The translations under genes and the position numbers were made by a program. A DNA stretch of 64,000 nucleotides. Source: Solibacillus sp. FSL H8-0538. Its GTDB lineage: Bacteria > Bacillota > Bacilli > Bacillales_A > Planococcaceae. The notes beneath the pieces were generated by a model, which was not told the DNA's origin, did no database searches, and worked only from the letters and a program-made list of their open reading frames with translations. The stretch is from contig NZ_JBBOPI010000001.1 in NCBI RefSeq assembly GCF_038003525.1, positions 1,479,001 through 1,543,000 on the forward strand, read 5' to 3'. Shown one piece after another: positions 46,121 to 55,868 of this stretch; position 1 is the first letter of the stretch, and each line of letters starts with the position of its first letter.

Positions 46121-46957
46121 ATGCGAAAGCTTATTAAATTTTTACTTCTATTAGTTGTAGTAGGAGTGATCGTTTTTGTCTATGCAACATTTATCGAATC
46201 AAAGATATTAACCGTTACGTCTCATGAATTTTCATATGCAACACAGAGCGAGGAAAAAGGGACATCCATTAAAATTGCTCATTTTACAGATACGCAAGTT
46301 GGGGAATTTTTTAGTATGGAGCAGTTCGAGAAGGTTGTTAAGAAAATAAACAAACAAAAACCTGATCTCATAGTTTTTACTGGAGATTTATTTGATATGG
46401 GTGCAACAGAAGCGGAAATTCAAGAGATTATCTCTCTGTTAAAAGAGATGAAAGCGCCTTACGGTAAATTTTCGGTTTATGGTAATCGGGATGTAGGAGG
46501 CGGCATGGTCCGAAACTACGAACGCTTACTTACGGATGCTGATTTTACGCTTTTACAAAATGAAGAAACGACGATTATTTTTCCGAACGGGGAAGAACTA
46601 CTCATATATGGATTAGATGATGCACTATTAGGTTCACCTGATATAGCTGGTGTGAACGATATGCTATCTCGTAATCAAAATACCCTTGTACTTTTACATG
46701 AACCAGATGTAGCAAAACAACTTGAGTCTACGAATCATGCATTAATTTTGGCCGGTCATAGTCATGGTGGACAAGTGTACCTACCATTTATCGGACCTCT
46801 TGCTACTACTTCATTAGCAGAAGAATACGTAAAGGGTTGGTATGCTCTTCCTGGTAATGTAAACCCTAATTTATATGTGAATACTGGGATTGGAAATACC
46901 AAACTGCCATTTCGTTTAGGCAACATCCCGCAAGTGGCTCTTATAAATCTTCAATAA
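46121..46957 (+). CDS. Membrane-anchored metallophosphoesterase
   Basis: 278 aa. N-terminal anchor ('FLLLLVVVGVIVFVYATF'), then calcineurin-like motifs: 'IAHFTDTQVGEF' (usual DxH appears as DTQ), 'IVFTGDLFD', 'YGNRD' (usual GNHD), and 'LAGHSHGGQVYLP'. Resembles YkuE/YpbG-type phosphoesterases acting outside the membrane, possibly on lipid headgroups or UDP-diacylglucosamine. The H-to-Q change in motif I may alter metal use. Confidence 0.88.
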   Translation: MRKLIKFLLLLVVVGVIVFVYATFIESKILTVTSHEFSYATQSEEKGTSIKIAHFTDTQVGEFFSMEQFEKVVKKINKQKPDLIVFTGDLFDMGATEAEIQEIISLLKEMKAPYGKFSVYGNRDVGGGMVRNYERLLTDADFTLLQNEETTIIFPNGEELLIYGLDDALLGSPDIAGVNDMLSRNQNTLVLLHEPDVAKQLESTNHALILAGHSHGGQVYLPFIGPLATTSLAEEYVKGWYALPGNVNPNLYVNTGIGNTKLPFRLGNIPQVALINLQ

Positions 46958-46965
46958 CAGGAAGA

Positions 46966-47046
46966 AAAGCGCTAAAGCGCCTGCTTAGCCCCGACAGCTG
47001 CTTGCGAGCCCGAAGCGACCTCGAGGGGCTAGCGCTTTAGCCTAGA
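46966..47046. repeat. GC-rich palindromic repeat element
   Basis: About 75 bp, AAAGCGCTAAAGCGCC...GGGGCTAGCGCTTTAGCC, with long complementary ends and GC content well above its surroundings. Resembles REP-like dispersed repeats of Bacillales; only one copy in the window. Confidence 0.7.
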
Positions 47047-47107
47047 CGTTGCATTTACTTTTTTTAAAGTTGTCCACATGGCGAAATTTTATAATTTCCT
47101 TAACAGC

Positions 47108-47144
47108 AAAAAACTGGTTAGTATTTCTAACCAGTTTTTATTTT
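47108..47144. terminator. Bidirectional terminator
   Basis: AAAAACTGGTTAG / CTAACCAGTTTTT between convergent genes. Confidence 0.85.
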
Positions 47145-47200
47145 AGGGTTATTTAATTGTACTTACAAAATCTATTATTCTCTATGCTAATCCTATAAAA

Positions 47201-48553
47201 CTATTTCACACTCGGTAATAATTTATTCAACACTATTGCTACGATGGCAGCTGTTGCGACAGGTGAGCTGAATAAATATTGCACTGTCGTTGGTAAAGAA
47301 TATAAGAAATCTTTAGGAAGGAGTGTTAAAGCTAATGTTAAAATCATCGGAACAGCGATTACGTACATTTCTTTTTCGCCAATTCTTTCATTTTTCATCA
47401 CTTGTAAACCGCTGATTGCAATGATGCCACAAACAATGACAAACACACCACCGATTACGGCTGAAGGAATGGCAGAAATCAAAGCAGCTAATTTACCTGA
47501 AAATCCAAATAATACAAACCAAGCCCCTGCAGCGACAAAGACATGTCGGCTTGCGATACCTGTGATCGAAATGACCCCTGCATTTGTTGAGTAACCGGTT
47601 ACTGGAGTGGAGCCAAGTAAAGAAGCGATGAAACAGCCAATTCCTTCCCCGATAACGCCACGATTAATTTGTTTATCTGTTAATGGTTTGTCGATTACAT
47701 TACTGACAGCAAACCATGTACCTGTTGTTTCAGCCATTAACACAATATAAATAATAACCATAGTAATGATTGCAGAAATATTGAAAGAGAAACCAAAGTC
47801 TGCAAAAGGAATTTGCGGCATGCTAAACCATTTTGCTTGAGAAACAGCTGATAAATCTAATACACCCATAAATTTAGCTGCGAAACAGCCTACGATTAAC
47901 GCAATAATGACCGAAGTGATACGGAAAAAGCGACCTTTCGTATGGAAGAAAGAACCTAGCATAACGCAAACAATCAATACTACAGCTGTAATAAGCGCTA
48001 AATAGATGTTTTGGTTGATCGTAGCACCTGCACCGTTATAGATATTACTACTTAACCCAATGGGCATTAATGAAAGACCAACAACAAAGATAATCGTACC
48101 CCCAACAATTGGAGGGATGAACGTCTTCACAATCGTATTGAATACTCCTGTAAAGCCTAAAATAATGACTAAAATAGCGCAGATTAAGCTAGCACCTAAT
48201 ACTGAACTCCAACCAAGTTCACCACCACCACTAGCGGCATATATACCAATAATGGCGCCTAGTGGCACATAAGATGGACCTTGTGCGATAGGGAGTTTCA
48301 TACAAAAGTGAGTTTGGATAATAGTTGCAATTCCTGCTGCAATAAAGGTCGATTGAATTAAAGCGGTTGATTGGCCAGACTGTAAGCCGATTAACATCGC
48401 AATAAGGAATGGAACTACATAAACATCCATAGCCATTACATGTTGCAATCCTAGTAGAGCTGATTGAACGGTTGAAACTTTTTCATCGGGTAAAACGGTT
48501 AAATTCGTGGGACTGATTTTATCGTTAGCTTGCTTGTTATTTTGTGTTTCCAC
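47201..48553 (-). CDS. NCS2-family purine/xanthine permease
   Basis: 450 aa from GTG 48553, 9 nt after GAGGTG (the earlier in-frame GTG overlaps that site). About 12 hydrophobic segments and NCS2 signatures 'ALLGLQHVMAM', 'QGPSYVPLGAIIG', 'GSTPVTGYSTNAGVISITG' and 'GGVFVIVCGIIAISGLQ'. Transports xanthine, urate or guanine with protons. Next to guanine deaminase on the same strand, so guanine or another purine is the likely substrate. Confidence 0.9.
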   Translation of the reverse strand: METQNNKQANDKISPTNLTVLPDEKVSTVQSALLGLQHVMAMDVYVVPFLIAMLIGLQSGQSTALIQSTFIAAGIATIIQTHFCMKLPIAQGPSYVPLGAIIGIYAASGGGELGWSSVLGASLICAILVIILGFTGVFNTIVKTFIPPIVGGTIIFVVGLSLMPIGLSSNIYNGAGATINQNIYLALITAVVLIVCVMLGSFFHTKGRFFRITSVIIALIVGCFAAKFMGVLDLSAVSQAKWFSMPQIPFADFGFSFNISAIITMVIIYIVLMAETTGTWFAVSNVIDKPLTDKQINRGVIGEGIGCFIASLLGSTPVTGYSTNAGVISITGIASRHVFVAAGAWFVLFGFSGKLAALISAIPSAVIGGVFVIVCGIIAISGLQVMKNERIGEKEMYVIAVPMILTLALTLLPKDFLYSLPTTVQYLFSSPVATAAIVAIVLNKLLPSVK

Positions 48554-48631
48554 TAAGATGCACACCTCAAAATTTTATGTTATTTAAATAAATGTTCGAC
48601 AGTATTTACTAATAGGGTATTGTTATTTTGT

Positions 48632-50002
48632 TTATTGAGCTCGTTTATGAACCTTGTTGCCTTGAACCCATACTTCACGAATGTTTTCTGGTCGAACAAG
48701 GTACATGATTTTTTGGAAAATATCGTTTAATTCTTCATTAATATCGAAAATCGGTAGTTTTGCAGATGCTAATTTTGTATCGATGATTTGTACATCCCAA
48801 GTATAGTTTTCTTGTAAACGACCGATTGGGAGGCTTAAACTTTCACCACCACCAGCAGTTGCTAAGTAGAAAGCTTCATTAATGGTAATTCGTGAATTTG
48901 GTAGGCCACGTTTTTCTGCAGGAAGAGATGGATCTACACCGTCTTCTAACATTCTAGATGACATCACAGCTTGTCTCGCATTATCGAAAAGGCTTGGTGA
49001 AAAACCACCAGAAATATCTGAGCCTAAACCAATATCGACACCTTTTGCATGTAGATGGGCAACTGGAATGACACTGTTAGCAAAATAAGCATTGGAGATA
49101 GGACAATGACTAATGGCAGTGCCTGTTTCAGCAAATAATTCTGCATCGTCATCATTTAAGAAATTACAATGTGCCATGACAGCTTTATCGCTCAATAAAC
49201 CGAAATCATGTAAGGCAAATGCATCGTTTTTCTTGAAGCGCTCTTGTACGTACCCATGTGCCCAATCACTTTCACTACAATGAGATTGAATATGCGTATC
49301 GTACTTAGCAGCCAATTCCCCTAATCCTTTTAATGCTCCATCCGAACAACTTGGTATAAAGCGTGGTGTTACAACTGGATAAACACCTTGTTTCGTCGAT
49401 CTGGCTAATTCTTTAACCGCTAAGATAAATTCTTCTGTATCTGCTAATGCTGTTTGCACATCCGCATCACGATAAAATTCTGGTGTTTGTTCAGGATCAT
49501 CCATTACAACTTTACCAACTAAACCACGTTGTCCTTTTTTAGCGCATATTTCAGCGAGCAATAGGCTTGCCTCTTTATGAACAGTCGCAAAATAAAGCGA
49601 TGTAGTTGTGCCGTTTGCAAGTAAAGTGCTTACTAAATCTTCATAGACCTCTTTAGCAAACTCTAAATCTGAGAACTTAGATTCAATTGGGAAGGTATAC
49701 TTGTTTAACCAATCATTCAGTGGAATGTCTAATGCAGTTCCAGATTGAGCCCACTGTGGTGCATGGACGTGTAAATCAATAAAGCCGGGTAAGAAATACT
49801 GTCCTTCAGCTAATTGATGAAAGTTTTCTTTTCCTTGATAAATATTTAGTAATCCTTGATAGTCCGCATGATCAGGTGCAACGGCTTTTTCAATCATACC
49901 GTCAGCGTTGATACAGAATAGATAATGTTTTAAGATTTGTACTTCTTTTGAAGACTTACTTGAGAAAGCAGTCCCTCGAAACAAATGCGTATATTCAGTC
50001 AT
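48632..50002 (-). CDS. guaD: Guanine deaminase
   Basis: About 456 aa from ATG 50002, 5 nt after AAGGTGG. Amidohydrolase-type guanine deaminase: 'FLPGFIDLHVHAPQWAQSG' (metal HxH), 'HIQSHCSESDW', 'VMAHCNFL' and 'DIGLGSDISGGFSPSLF' (metal Asp). Converts guanine to xanthine and ammonia; unrelated to the small cytidine-deaminase-type GuaD of B. subtilis. Heads a two-gene operon with the permease. Confidence 0.94.
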   Translation of the reverse strand: MTEYTHLFRGTAFSSKSSKEVQILKHYLFCINADGMIEKAVAPDHADYQGLLNIYQGKENFHQLAEGQYFLPGFIDLHVHAPQWAQSGTALDIPLNDWLNKYTFPIESKFSDLEFAKEVYEDLVSTLLANGTTTSLYFATVHKEASLLLAEICAKKGQRGLVGKVVMDDPEQTPEFYRDADVQTALADTEEFILAVKELARSTKQGVYPVVTPRFIPSCSDGALKGLGELAAKYDTHIQSHCSESDWAHGYVQERFKKNDAFALHDFGLLSDKAVMAHCNFLNDDDAELFAETGTAISHCPISNAYFANSVIPVAHLHAKGVDIGLGSDISGGFSPSLFDNARQAVMSSRMLEDGVDPSLPAEKRGLPNSRITINEAFYLATAGGGESLSLPIGRLQENYTWDVQIIDTKLASAKLPIFDINEELNDIFQKIMYLVRPENIREVWVQGNKVHKRAQ

Positions 50003-50044
50003 GTAATCCACCTTAATGTTCGTGTTTCTGTAATTGTATCGATT

Positions 50045-50073
50045 ATTATAGGGCATTCTAACTGTTAAGTCTA
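50045..50073 (-). promoter_or_regulatory. Promoter of guaD-permease operon
   Basis: TAGACT -17 bp- TATAAT on the minus strand, 43 bp upstream of the start. No purine riboswitch seen in the short leader. Confidence 0.75.
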
Positions 50074-50250
50074 TAAAAAAACAAATTTATTGATAAATAT
50101 TTATATTAAAATGATAGAATAAACTAGTTTTTTACAAATGATTAGTATTATATAGTAGAGAGATGTGGGGGAATGTGGATGTATTATAGATGAATGGATA
50201 TATCTCGGTTAATTAAATGGAACTGAGATTACGAGAGGACTTGTCCGACC

Positions 50251-50511
50251 GTGAGTATAAACAAATGCCATAAAGAATTTAACCAAACAGTAGTCGAACT
50301 TTATCGCTTGTGTACACCGATCCATCAACTAGCTAGGGAATATGGTGTGTCAGAAATCATGATTTATTAATGGATTAAACTACATTCTTCAATTGAAGGA
50401 ATGGGGGAGTTAACTGCAGCGGAAGTGGCTGCGATGCAAAAAGAAAACCTTCGCCTAAAACAAGAGGTAGACATCCTAAAGAAGGCTATGACCATATTCG
50501 CACAAAAATAA
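50251..50511 (+). pseudogene. IS3-family orfA with one in-frame TAA
   Basis: 87 codons with GTG start: 'FNQTVVELYRLCTPIHQLAREYGVSE' (HTH), a TAA in place of the codon before 'WIKLHSS', then the coiled coil 'MQKENLRLKQEVDILKKAM'. No orfB follows. The rest of 50074-50657 holds no gene. Confidence 0.82.
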
Positions 50512-50550
50512 AAGACCTTGAGCTGTTCGACCTTCCTTCACTTCTACTAT

Positions 50551-50595
50551 AAAAAATAGTAGCACAAACCATGGTCTCGGTTTGTACTACTAATG
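50551..50595 (-). terminator. Terminator after the NlpC/P60 gene
   Basis: Minus-strand AGTAGTACAAACC / GGTTTGTGCTACT with TTTTTT. Confidence 0.8.
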
Positions 50596-50657
50596 TTAGG
50601 ATGTTTTTGTTTGTGATAGTAATTAGATTTTCTAAAAATACTAACTCCCTACAGTAA

Positions 50658-51632
50658 TTAGTTTAAACGACCAAAACCTGTAAAGTGATTTTCCCAATAT
50701 GCGCCGTCGATTTTACTAATTTGTACGTAATAACCACTTGCAGCAATCATTTGATTATCGCCAATATATATACCGACATGTGAAATCCCAGATTTATATG
50801 TATCGCTAAAGAATACTAAGTCTCCAATTTGTGGTGTAGATACAGGTGTAGATGCATTGTAGTAGCCTGCTGCTGATAAACGAGAAGTTGAAATACCTGC
50901 TTTATTATAAACATAAGTAATAAAACCTGAGCAGTCAAAGCCACTTGGCGATTCGCCACCGAAAAGATATTTTACGCCTAAAAATTGATTTGCAATTGAA
51001 ACAATATTATTACCTACTGAAGAATTCGGTGAAGTTGGCTCCAATGTTGTTGAGCGACTCACAATTAATTTTTGCCCAACAGAGATTGCTGTAGAAGATA
51101 AATTATTTAATTTCATTATGGTTGTATACGAAATGCCATATCGACTACCAATTTTAGATAATGTATCGCCTGATTTTACTGTATATGTAGATGTTGATGT
51201 ATTATTTAAATCAGTTGAATCCGATGTTGATGTCGTAGATCCATTAACTACAAGTTTCTGTCCAATAAGGATTAGAGTTGAAGATAAATTATTCCACTCC
51301 ATTAAAGTTTTATATGAAACACCATACTGACTACCAATTTTAGATAGTGTATCCCCAGATTGTACTGTATATGTAGTCGTAGAGCTTGGATCTGGAGTAG
51401 TAGATGTTTGATTTTCACCGATAATTAATTGTTGTCCAGGAAAAATCAAAGTAGATGTTAAATTGTTTGCATTCATAATTGTTTTATAGGAAATGTTATA
51501 TGCTTTTGCTATTTCATATAATGAATCTCCTGATTTTACTGTATATGAAGCTGCTGAAGCTTGTCCAACAGACGTTAATAAGACCGTTGTTCCTACTGTT
51601 AATGCTGCTAGCTTTGAAGACCATTTATTCAT
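50658..51632 (-). CDS. LysM-NlpC/P60 peptidoglycan endopeptidase
   Basis: 324 aa. Signal peptide ending 'GQASA', three LysM wall-binding modules ('YTVKSGDSLYEIAKAYNIS', 'YTVQSGDTLSKIGSQYGVS', 'YTVKSGDTLSKIGSRYGIS') joined by Ser/Thr linkers, and a C-terminal NlpC/P60 domain with catalytic Cys in 'GFDCSGFITYVY' and His in 'ISHVGIYIGD'. Same layout as B. subtilis LytE/LytF/CwlS DL-endopeptidases, used in cell separation. GGAG ribosome site; own terminator. Confidence 0.95.
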   Translation of the reverse strand: MNKWSSKLAALTVGTTVLLTSVGQASAASYTVKSGDSLYEIAKAYNISYKTIMNANNLTSTLIFPGQQLIIGENQTSTTPDPSSTTTYTVQSGDTLSKIGSQYGVSYKTLMEWNNLSSTLILIGQKLVVNGSTTSTSDSTDLNNTSTSTYTVKSGDTLSKIGSRYGISYTTIMKLNNLSSTAISVGQKLIVSRSTTLEPTSPNSSVGNNIVSIANQFLGVKYLFGGESPSGFDCSGFITYVYNKAGISTSRLSAAGYYNASTPVSTPQIGDLVFFSDTYKSGISHVGIYIGDNQMIAASGYYVQISKIDGAYWENHFTGFGRLN

Positions 51633-52690
51633 AATATTATATTCTCCTTAATTACTATTACTTAAAGATAATATAATATCATTGTGATATAACAAATCAG
51701 TATCAAAAATATAACAAAAACGTTTTTTCTGTAACATTTCAAAATTTTGTTCAATTAGTAGCTAAAATTGCATAAAATAGAGGAAAAATGATAAATTCTG
51801 CTCGTAGATGAGTTTGGGACATTGAATGATGGATTATTTTTGATGTTTTTTTGATGAGTTATACTTTCGTTTTCTCCGATGGTATCACATTGCCCGAGTA
51901 TGTGTTGTGAAATCATGGATCATTGATAATAGGAAATACATATTGAAGAATAAATAAGAGTAGTCAAAACGGAAATAATAAATCCTTCTTGTTCAATTTT
52001 TCTATCCTTTAAGTTAATTAATTTCTAATAATTCTCGTGAGCATTATCTGAAATTAGAGGTGTAGCACAGGAAGTATTGCGAAAAGGAAAAGCCTGGAGA
52101 CATTGACATATCTACGTTTTCGGGATTTTCAAAAGATGGTACGAACTGGTCTCGAACCAGCCCCGCCCCCATGAGTCGAATTTATCTAGCTTAAAAGATT
52201 GAGTTGAACTGAATTCAACTGAGTTAAAATAAGTCTGATTTAATAAGGGTTTCGTGACTGGAAAAATCTTTTTAGTAAAATAATACCAGAACAAAAAATA
52301 ATTCTGCGGACAAAAGAATAAACAGATGGTCTGTATTACTTTTTGTGATAGAACAGTGTGTTACAGGTATAAAGTGATGTAGAATTTGGTTTTAAAGAAT
52401 CAAAATATATAGTTGGAATGCTACACTTTTAACAGATGTGGCATTTTTGTTTTATAAAATAGTTGGTTTTACTTTTGATACGGTGAACGTTATTACAAGT
52501 AAATGAAGTTTTTTTAGAAAAATAAGAGGAGGAATTATAAAAAGGGGCGGCACCTCACGGTTGCAGCCCGTTATTGACATAATTAAAAAACTCACCTTAA
52601 TCATTTTATTTCTACAAGAATACTGCACTAGGTCCGTCAGTAAACCTATTGTGCATTCGATTTTCCATTCTGTATTTTACCGATTTTTTG
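51633..52690 (+). other. Long intergenic region
   Basis: About 1 kb without a supported gene. The left part is AT-rich and likely holds the promoter of the LysM gene (TATTAT at several places). A GC-rich patch at 52138-52175 contains a tRNA-T-arm-like hairpin. An orphan terminator lies at 52417-52450. The final 150 bp show only short frames. Confidence 0.5.
52417..52452 (+). terminator. Orphan terminator
   Basis: AATGCTACA / TGTGGCATT with TTTTTGTTTT; no gene directly upstream. Confidence 0.65.
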
Positions 52691-53641
52691 CTAGTAAGCC
52701 AGCGTCGCTGGATCGGTATTGCCAAATGTCAAATACCACGGTACTCCTAAAATTCCGGGAGGAACAAATACATCGAACGAGCCGCTCTCAACGTCGTAGC
52801 GACGTACCGAGCCAGTATCAGGTCCGTTTCCAGAAATGGGGACAAATAATTTTCCTTCCGGTCCAAACAGGATAGCCATCGCGAAGGCACGGGGCTCTCC
52901 GACTTCATCAAGGTCAATCTTTTTGATAAAAGTACCCGTTTTGCCTTCAAAAACAAGGATTTTGTCGGTGTCATCCGCGTCCGCTCGGAAACTGGTGATG
53001 TAGAGGTTACCGTCTGGACCGAAGACCAAACCTTCAGGACGGTGCAGGTTATTGACAGAATTGCTCTCAATGAACACGTCAACGAATTCCAGTGTATGCG
53101 GGTTGAAGCGTAACACCCAGCCATTAAGGGGATCAAAAGGGTTAAAGACGGAGACATATAGCAAGCCGTCTGTTCCTATGACCACACTGCGGGGGAAAAA
53201 TGGCCCGTTGAATCCAGAGTGGTTGAAAATGCCTAGAAAGGCCCCGTTTGTCCCACTATACGCTCTTAGTTCTCCCGGTTGAGGTTCTTCGTTAGAACTG
53301 ACGCTCTCTATGTCTGCCACATACAGGACATTGCTATTCGAGAGGACGATGCCCCGCGGTGCAAACGAAGCACCTTCTTGAATGGAAGTGACGAGTTCAC
53401 CAAGAAAAGCCCCAGTCTCTCCATTGTACTGCAACACGTTGCCGTTTTGAGGTTGCTCGACATTCTGGTTAGAGACAAGGAGATTGTCAACATGGTTGAA
53501 GATAAGACCTCGAGGACCGTGTAAGCTGCCGCTACTTGATGTTACAAAAGTGCCAAGGAAGTTCCCGTTGACTGCGTCGAAACGTTTCACGGTGTCATCA
53601 CTTGTATCACCAATATAGAGAAAGTCACTACGAATACCCAT
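52691..53641 (-). CDS. NHL-like beta-propeller protein
   Basis: 316 aa. Repeated blades of the form '[16 protein letters not shown]', '[18 protein letters not shown]', '[18 protein letters not shown]', '[18 protein letters not shown]' and '[17 protein letters not shown]', spaced about 45-50 residues. No signal peptide or enzyme motif. GAAGGTGG ribosome site. Higher GC and different codon use than neighbours suggest transfer. Function unknown; virginiamycin-B-lyase-like propellers are structurally similar. Confidence 0.85.
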   Translation of the reverse strand: MGIRSDFLYIGDTSDDTVKRFDAVNGNFLGTFVTSSSGSLHGPRGLIFNHVDNLLVSNQNVEQPQNGNVLQYNGETGAFLGELVTSIQEGASFAPRGIVLSNSNVLYVADIESVSSNEEPQPGELRAYSGTNGAFLGIFNHSGFNGPFFPRSVVIGTDGLLYVSVFNPFDPLNGWVLRFNPHTLEFVDVFIESNSVNNLHRPEGLVFGPDGNLYITSFRADADDTDKILVFEGKTGTFIKKIDLDEVGEPRAFAMAILFGPEGKLFVPISGNGPDTGSVRRYDVESGSFDVFVPPGILGVPWYLTFGNTDPATLAY

Positions 53642-54374
53642 AACAAAACCACCTTCTTTAATTTATTTAGTAAAAACGAATTTTCACTTCCTCTAATATA
53701 TGTGAACGAGAGTTTTGAGCTATAGACAAACTGCCTGATTAAATAACATAATTTCTAAAATATGTATTACTAATTCTTTTATTGCAATAGTAAATGTAGA
53801 ATTTAATGTAAGTATGTAAAAACTTTTATTAATTAGTTTCGTAGAACCGTATCAAAAGTATGTGAAGTTTGAAATAGATAAGAGTGAAAATTAATTTAGG
53901 GCCATTCATAGATGATATATTCTAAGGCATGATTCAATAGTGAATTGAAACATGCCTTAGTTTTTAGAAAAAATGTCAATGATTAAAAAAGAATTAGAAA
54001 AGCAGTCATGGCACACCTAGTTGCAATACCTTTTCCTCTACTTTCAAGACGACTTGATGATTTAAGCGCATACCTGAAATAAAGAAATGAACCTATCGTT
54101 AAGTAAGGCAAATAGGATGCTGGCAGAAAAAGGTTCCAATTATCCCCAAAGTAAGAGGCGGAAAATCACCCTCATTACCTGGGAGAATAGGCTTATCTAG
54201 ACGTTGAACAATTACATCTATTATCCATTGGCTAAATACTACTGCACCAATAATAATCCTTAGTTTATTACATGGGATTAAGGTTATTCCGTATTTAAAC
54301 CTTATTTAGATACATCACGTAGAACCGTACCATAAGTAAATGAGTTTTTTTTGTATAAATGGCCTCTTTGTTGC
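53642..54374 (+). other. Intergenic region with terminator and a decayed gene
   Basis: 730 bp. A terminator CTAAGGCATG / CATGCCTTAG with TTTTT lies at 53932-53966 (plus). On the minus strand around 54100-54260 a reading 'IIIGAVVFSQWIIDVIVQRL' then 'PILPGNEGD' and 'LTLGIIGTFF' resembles membrane proteins with a 'SHWLLD-HRPDLPL-PG' motif; it is broken and lacks both ends. Confidence 0.5.
53932..53966 (+). terminator. Orphan terminator
   Basis: Perfect 10-bp stem CTAAGGCATG / CATGCCTTAG, 10-nt loop, five T; no plus-strand gene upstream. Confidence 0.7.
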
Positions 54375-55670
54375 TTATTCTTTGTTTTTCTTTATTATTT
54401 TTTCGTAAATACTTTGGTCTTGTAACCTTTTAAAAAGCGAAACGTCGGGAACTAAGTTTGTTTCGAAAATCCAAATATCGCCTTTTTTATCAATGCCGAT
54501 ATCCATACCGATTCGGGTAATATCTAGGTAACAGTTCCCTAAATATAGGGCTCCAATCATGCAAATTTCATTTAGTTTAGAAAGTAATTTTTGGGGGTCG
54601 CTGTTTATTTTTGATTTTTGCAGAGCTTCTTCTAACAGGATTATAGACGTCGCCACATTGGTAACGATATATTTCTTTGAGGAAATCTTCGCTACTTTCG
54701 CGGTAACTTCCCAGTTGCTACCGCGGTTTTCTCTTTGAACCATCACGCGCGCGTCAAAGATACAATCTTCAATCGTCGCTAAGGGTATCCTTTCCTGAAC
54801 GAGATAACTTTTTTGAGATAAGTAATGGGTTTGGAGGTAATCAATGAGGGAGGCTCTACCTTCTATTAAACGTTTTTTTCTTTCGTTATGAACTTCAAAG
54901 ACATCTCCTTGCAGCCAGGAAACTTGTACAATGCCTATTCCCCATTGACCTAAACATGGTTTGAGCATTACCTGCTTGTGTTCTTGAATAAAATGAAGGA
55001 TTGTGTGAGTGGTTGCTAGTTGGGTATGGGGAAGATAAGCTGCTAACTCATCAACGAAAGACAGTACTTGATACTGGCTCCACTTACTTTTTGAAAAGTG
55101 CAGGAAAATATCTCGAATATACCATTCCTCTTTTAATATTCCGATATCTAATACAATAGTTGGACATTCGGGATAATGTTTTTCGAGACATAAAACGGTT
55201 TGGATGGCCGAATCATCAAGTTTTTGTATTATGAAGTCTATTTCTTTTTGCTTTAAAAAGCCATTCTTTTCAAGTACCGCTGTTACACTCCAGTTAAAGA
55301 ACTGATCTCGATGCATAGTTACAAATAGTTCAACAGCCTCTTCATTTCTGTTATTCAAGAAACTAAAATCCTGAAGAATATAATATTTTTCTGTTGTGCA
55401 TATGTTTTCCAAATAATTATAAACATCTGATTTGTTATTGAAAATCATTGAAAAGCTTTCATTTTGAATTTTATACTTCTCTTTTTCCCCTGGTATTAAG
55501 AATACATGAATTTCTTTTGAACCAAAACACGGTCGGATAACCAATTGTTGATTTAAATTTTGATAAAAGGACTGTTCGTTAAACAATTCGGTATGAACAA
55601 CATAAGGCTTAGTTTTTTCATTCGCATTTAAAATTTGATACTGGCTCCATCTTCCTCTTGTAATTTCCAT
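54375..55670 (-). CDS. YheC/YheD-type ATP-grasp protein with internal duplication
   Basis: 431 aa from ATG 55670, 8 nt after GAGGTG. Two YheC/D-like halves in tandem: the first from residue ~5 ('RGRWSQYQILNANEKTKPYV', 'LNQQLVIRPCFGSKEIHVF') and the second from ~225 ('KSKWSQYQVLSFVDELAAYL', 'HKQVMLKPCLGQWGIGIVQV'). Only the second ends with a full ATP-grasp C-terminus ('LDITRIGMDIGIDKKGDIWIFETNLVPD'); the first lacks the glycine-rich loop and may be inactive. Homologues are linked to the spore coat in Bacillus. Exact reaction unknown. Confidence 0.85.
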   Translation of the reverse strand: MEITRGRWSQYQILNANEKTKPYVVHTELFNEQSFYQNLNQQLVIRPCFGSKEIHVFLIPGEKEKYKIQNESFSMIFNNKSDVYNYLENICTTEKYYILQDFSFLNNRNEEAVELFVTMHRDQFFNWSVTAVLEKNGFLKQKEIDFIIQKLDDSAIQTVLCLEKHYPECPTIVLDIGILKEEWYIRDIFLHFSKSKWSQYQVLSFVDELAAYLPHTQLATTHTILHFIQEHKQVMLKPCLGQWGIGIVQVSWLQGDVFEVHNERKKRLIEGRASLIDYLQTHYLSQKSYLVQERIPLATIEDCIFDARVMVQRENRGSNWEVTAKVAKISSKKYIVTNVATSIILLEEALQKSKINSDPQKLLSKLNEICMIGALYLGNCYLDITRIGMDIGIDKKGDIWIFETNLVPDVSLFKRLQDQSIYEKIIKKNKE

Positions 55671-55868
55671 TAAAATCTCACCTCTATAAGGCTTTCTCTT
55701 CAATGTATGAAAACAAGTTTGAATTAGTGTAGACATTTCAATAAGGCCATACCAATAGCCAAACTTACTTAAGTTATAATGCCCGATACACTTAAAAGAT
55801 AATTTCAAATAGTGTAAAATATTTTCGTATTTTTAGTAGTCAACTGATAAAGAAAAGGGGGAAATGAA

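Noticed and set aside
47244-48272. Plus-strand open frames opposite the NCS2 permease
   Set aside because: Shadow frames of a clear membrane protein gene; composition mirrors the coding strand.
50003-50130. Purine riboswitch before guaD
   Set aside because: The promoter is ~43 bp from the start codon, too close for an aptamer, and the conserved core is absent.
52112-52294. Complete tRNA on the minus strand
   Set aside because: Only the T-arm and a CCA-like end fit; no D-arm, anticodon arm or 5' acceptor strand pairs.
53052-53524. Plus-strand frames opposite the beta-propeller gene
   Set aside because: Antisense shadows of a GC-richer gene, no ribosome sites.
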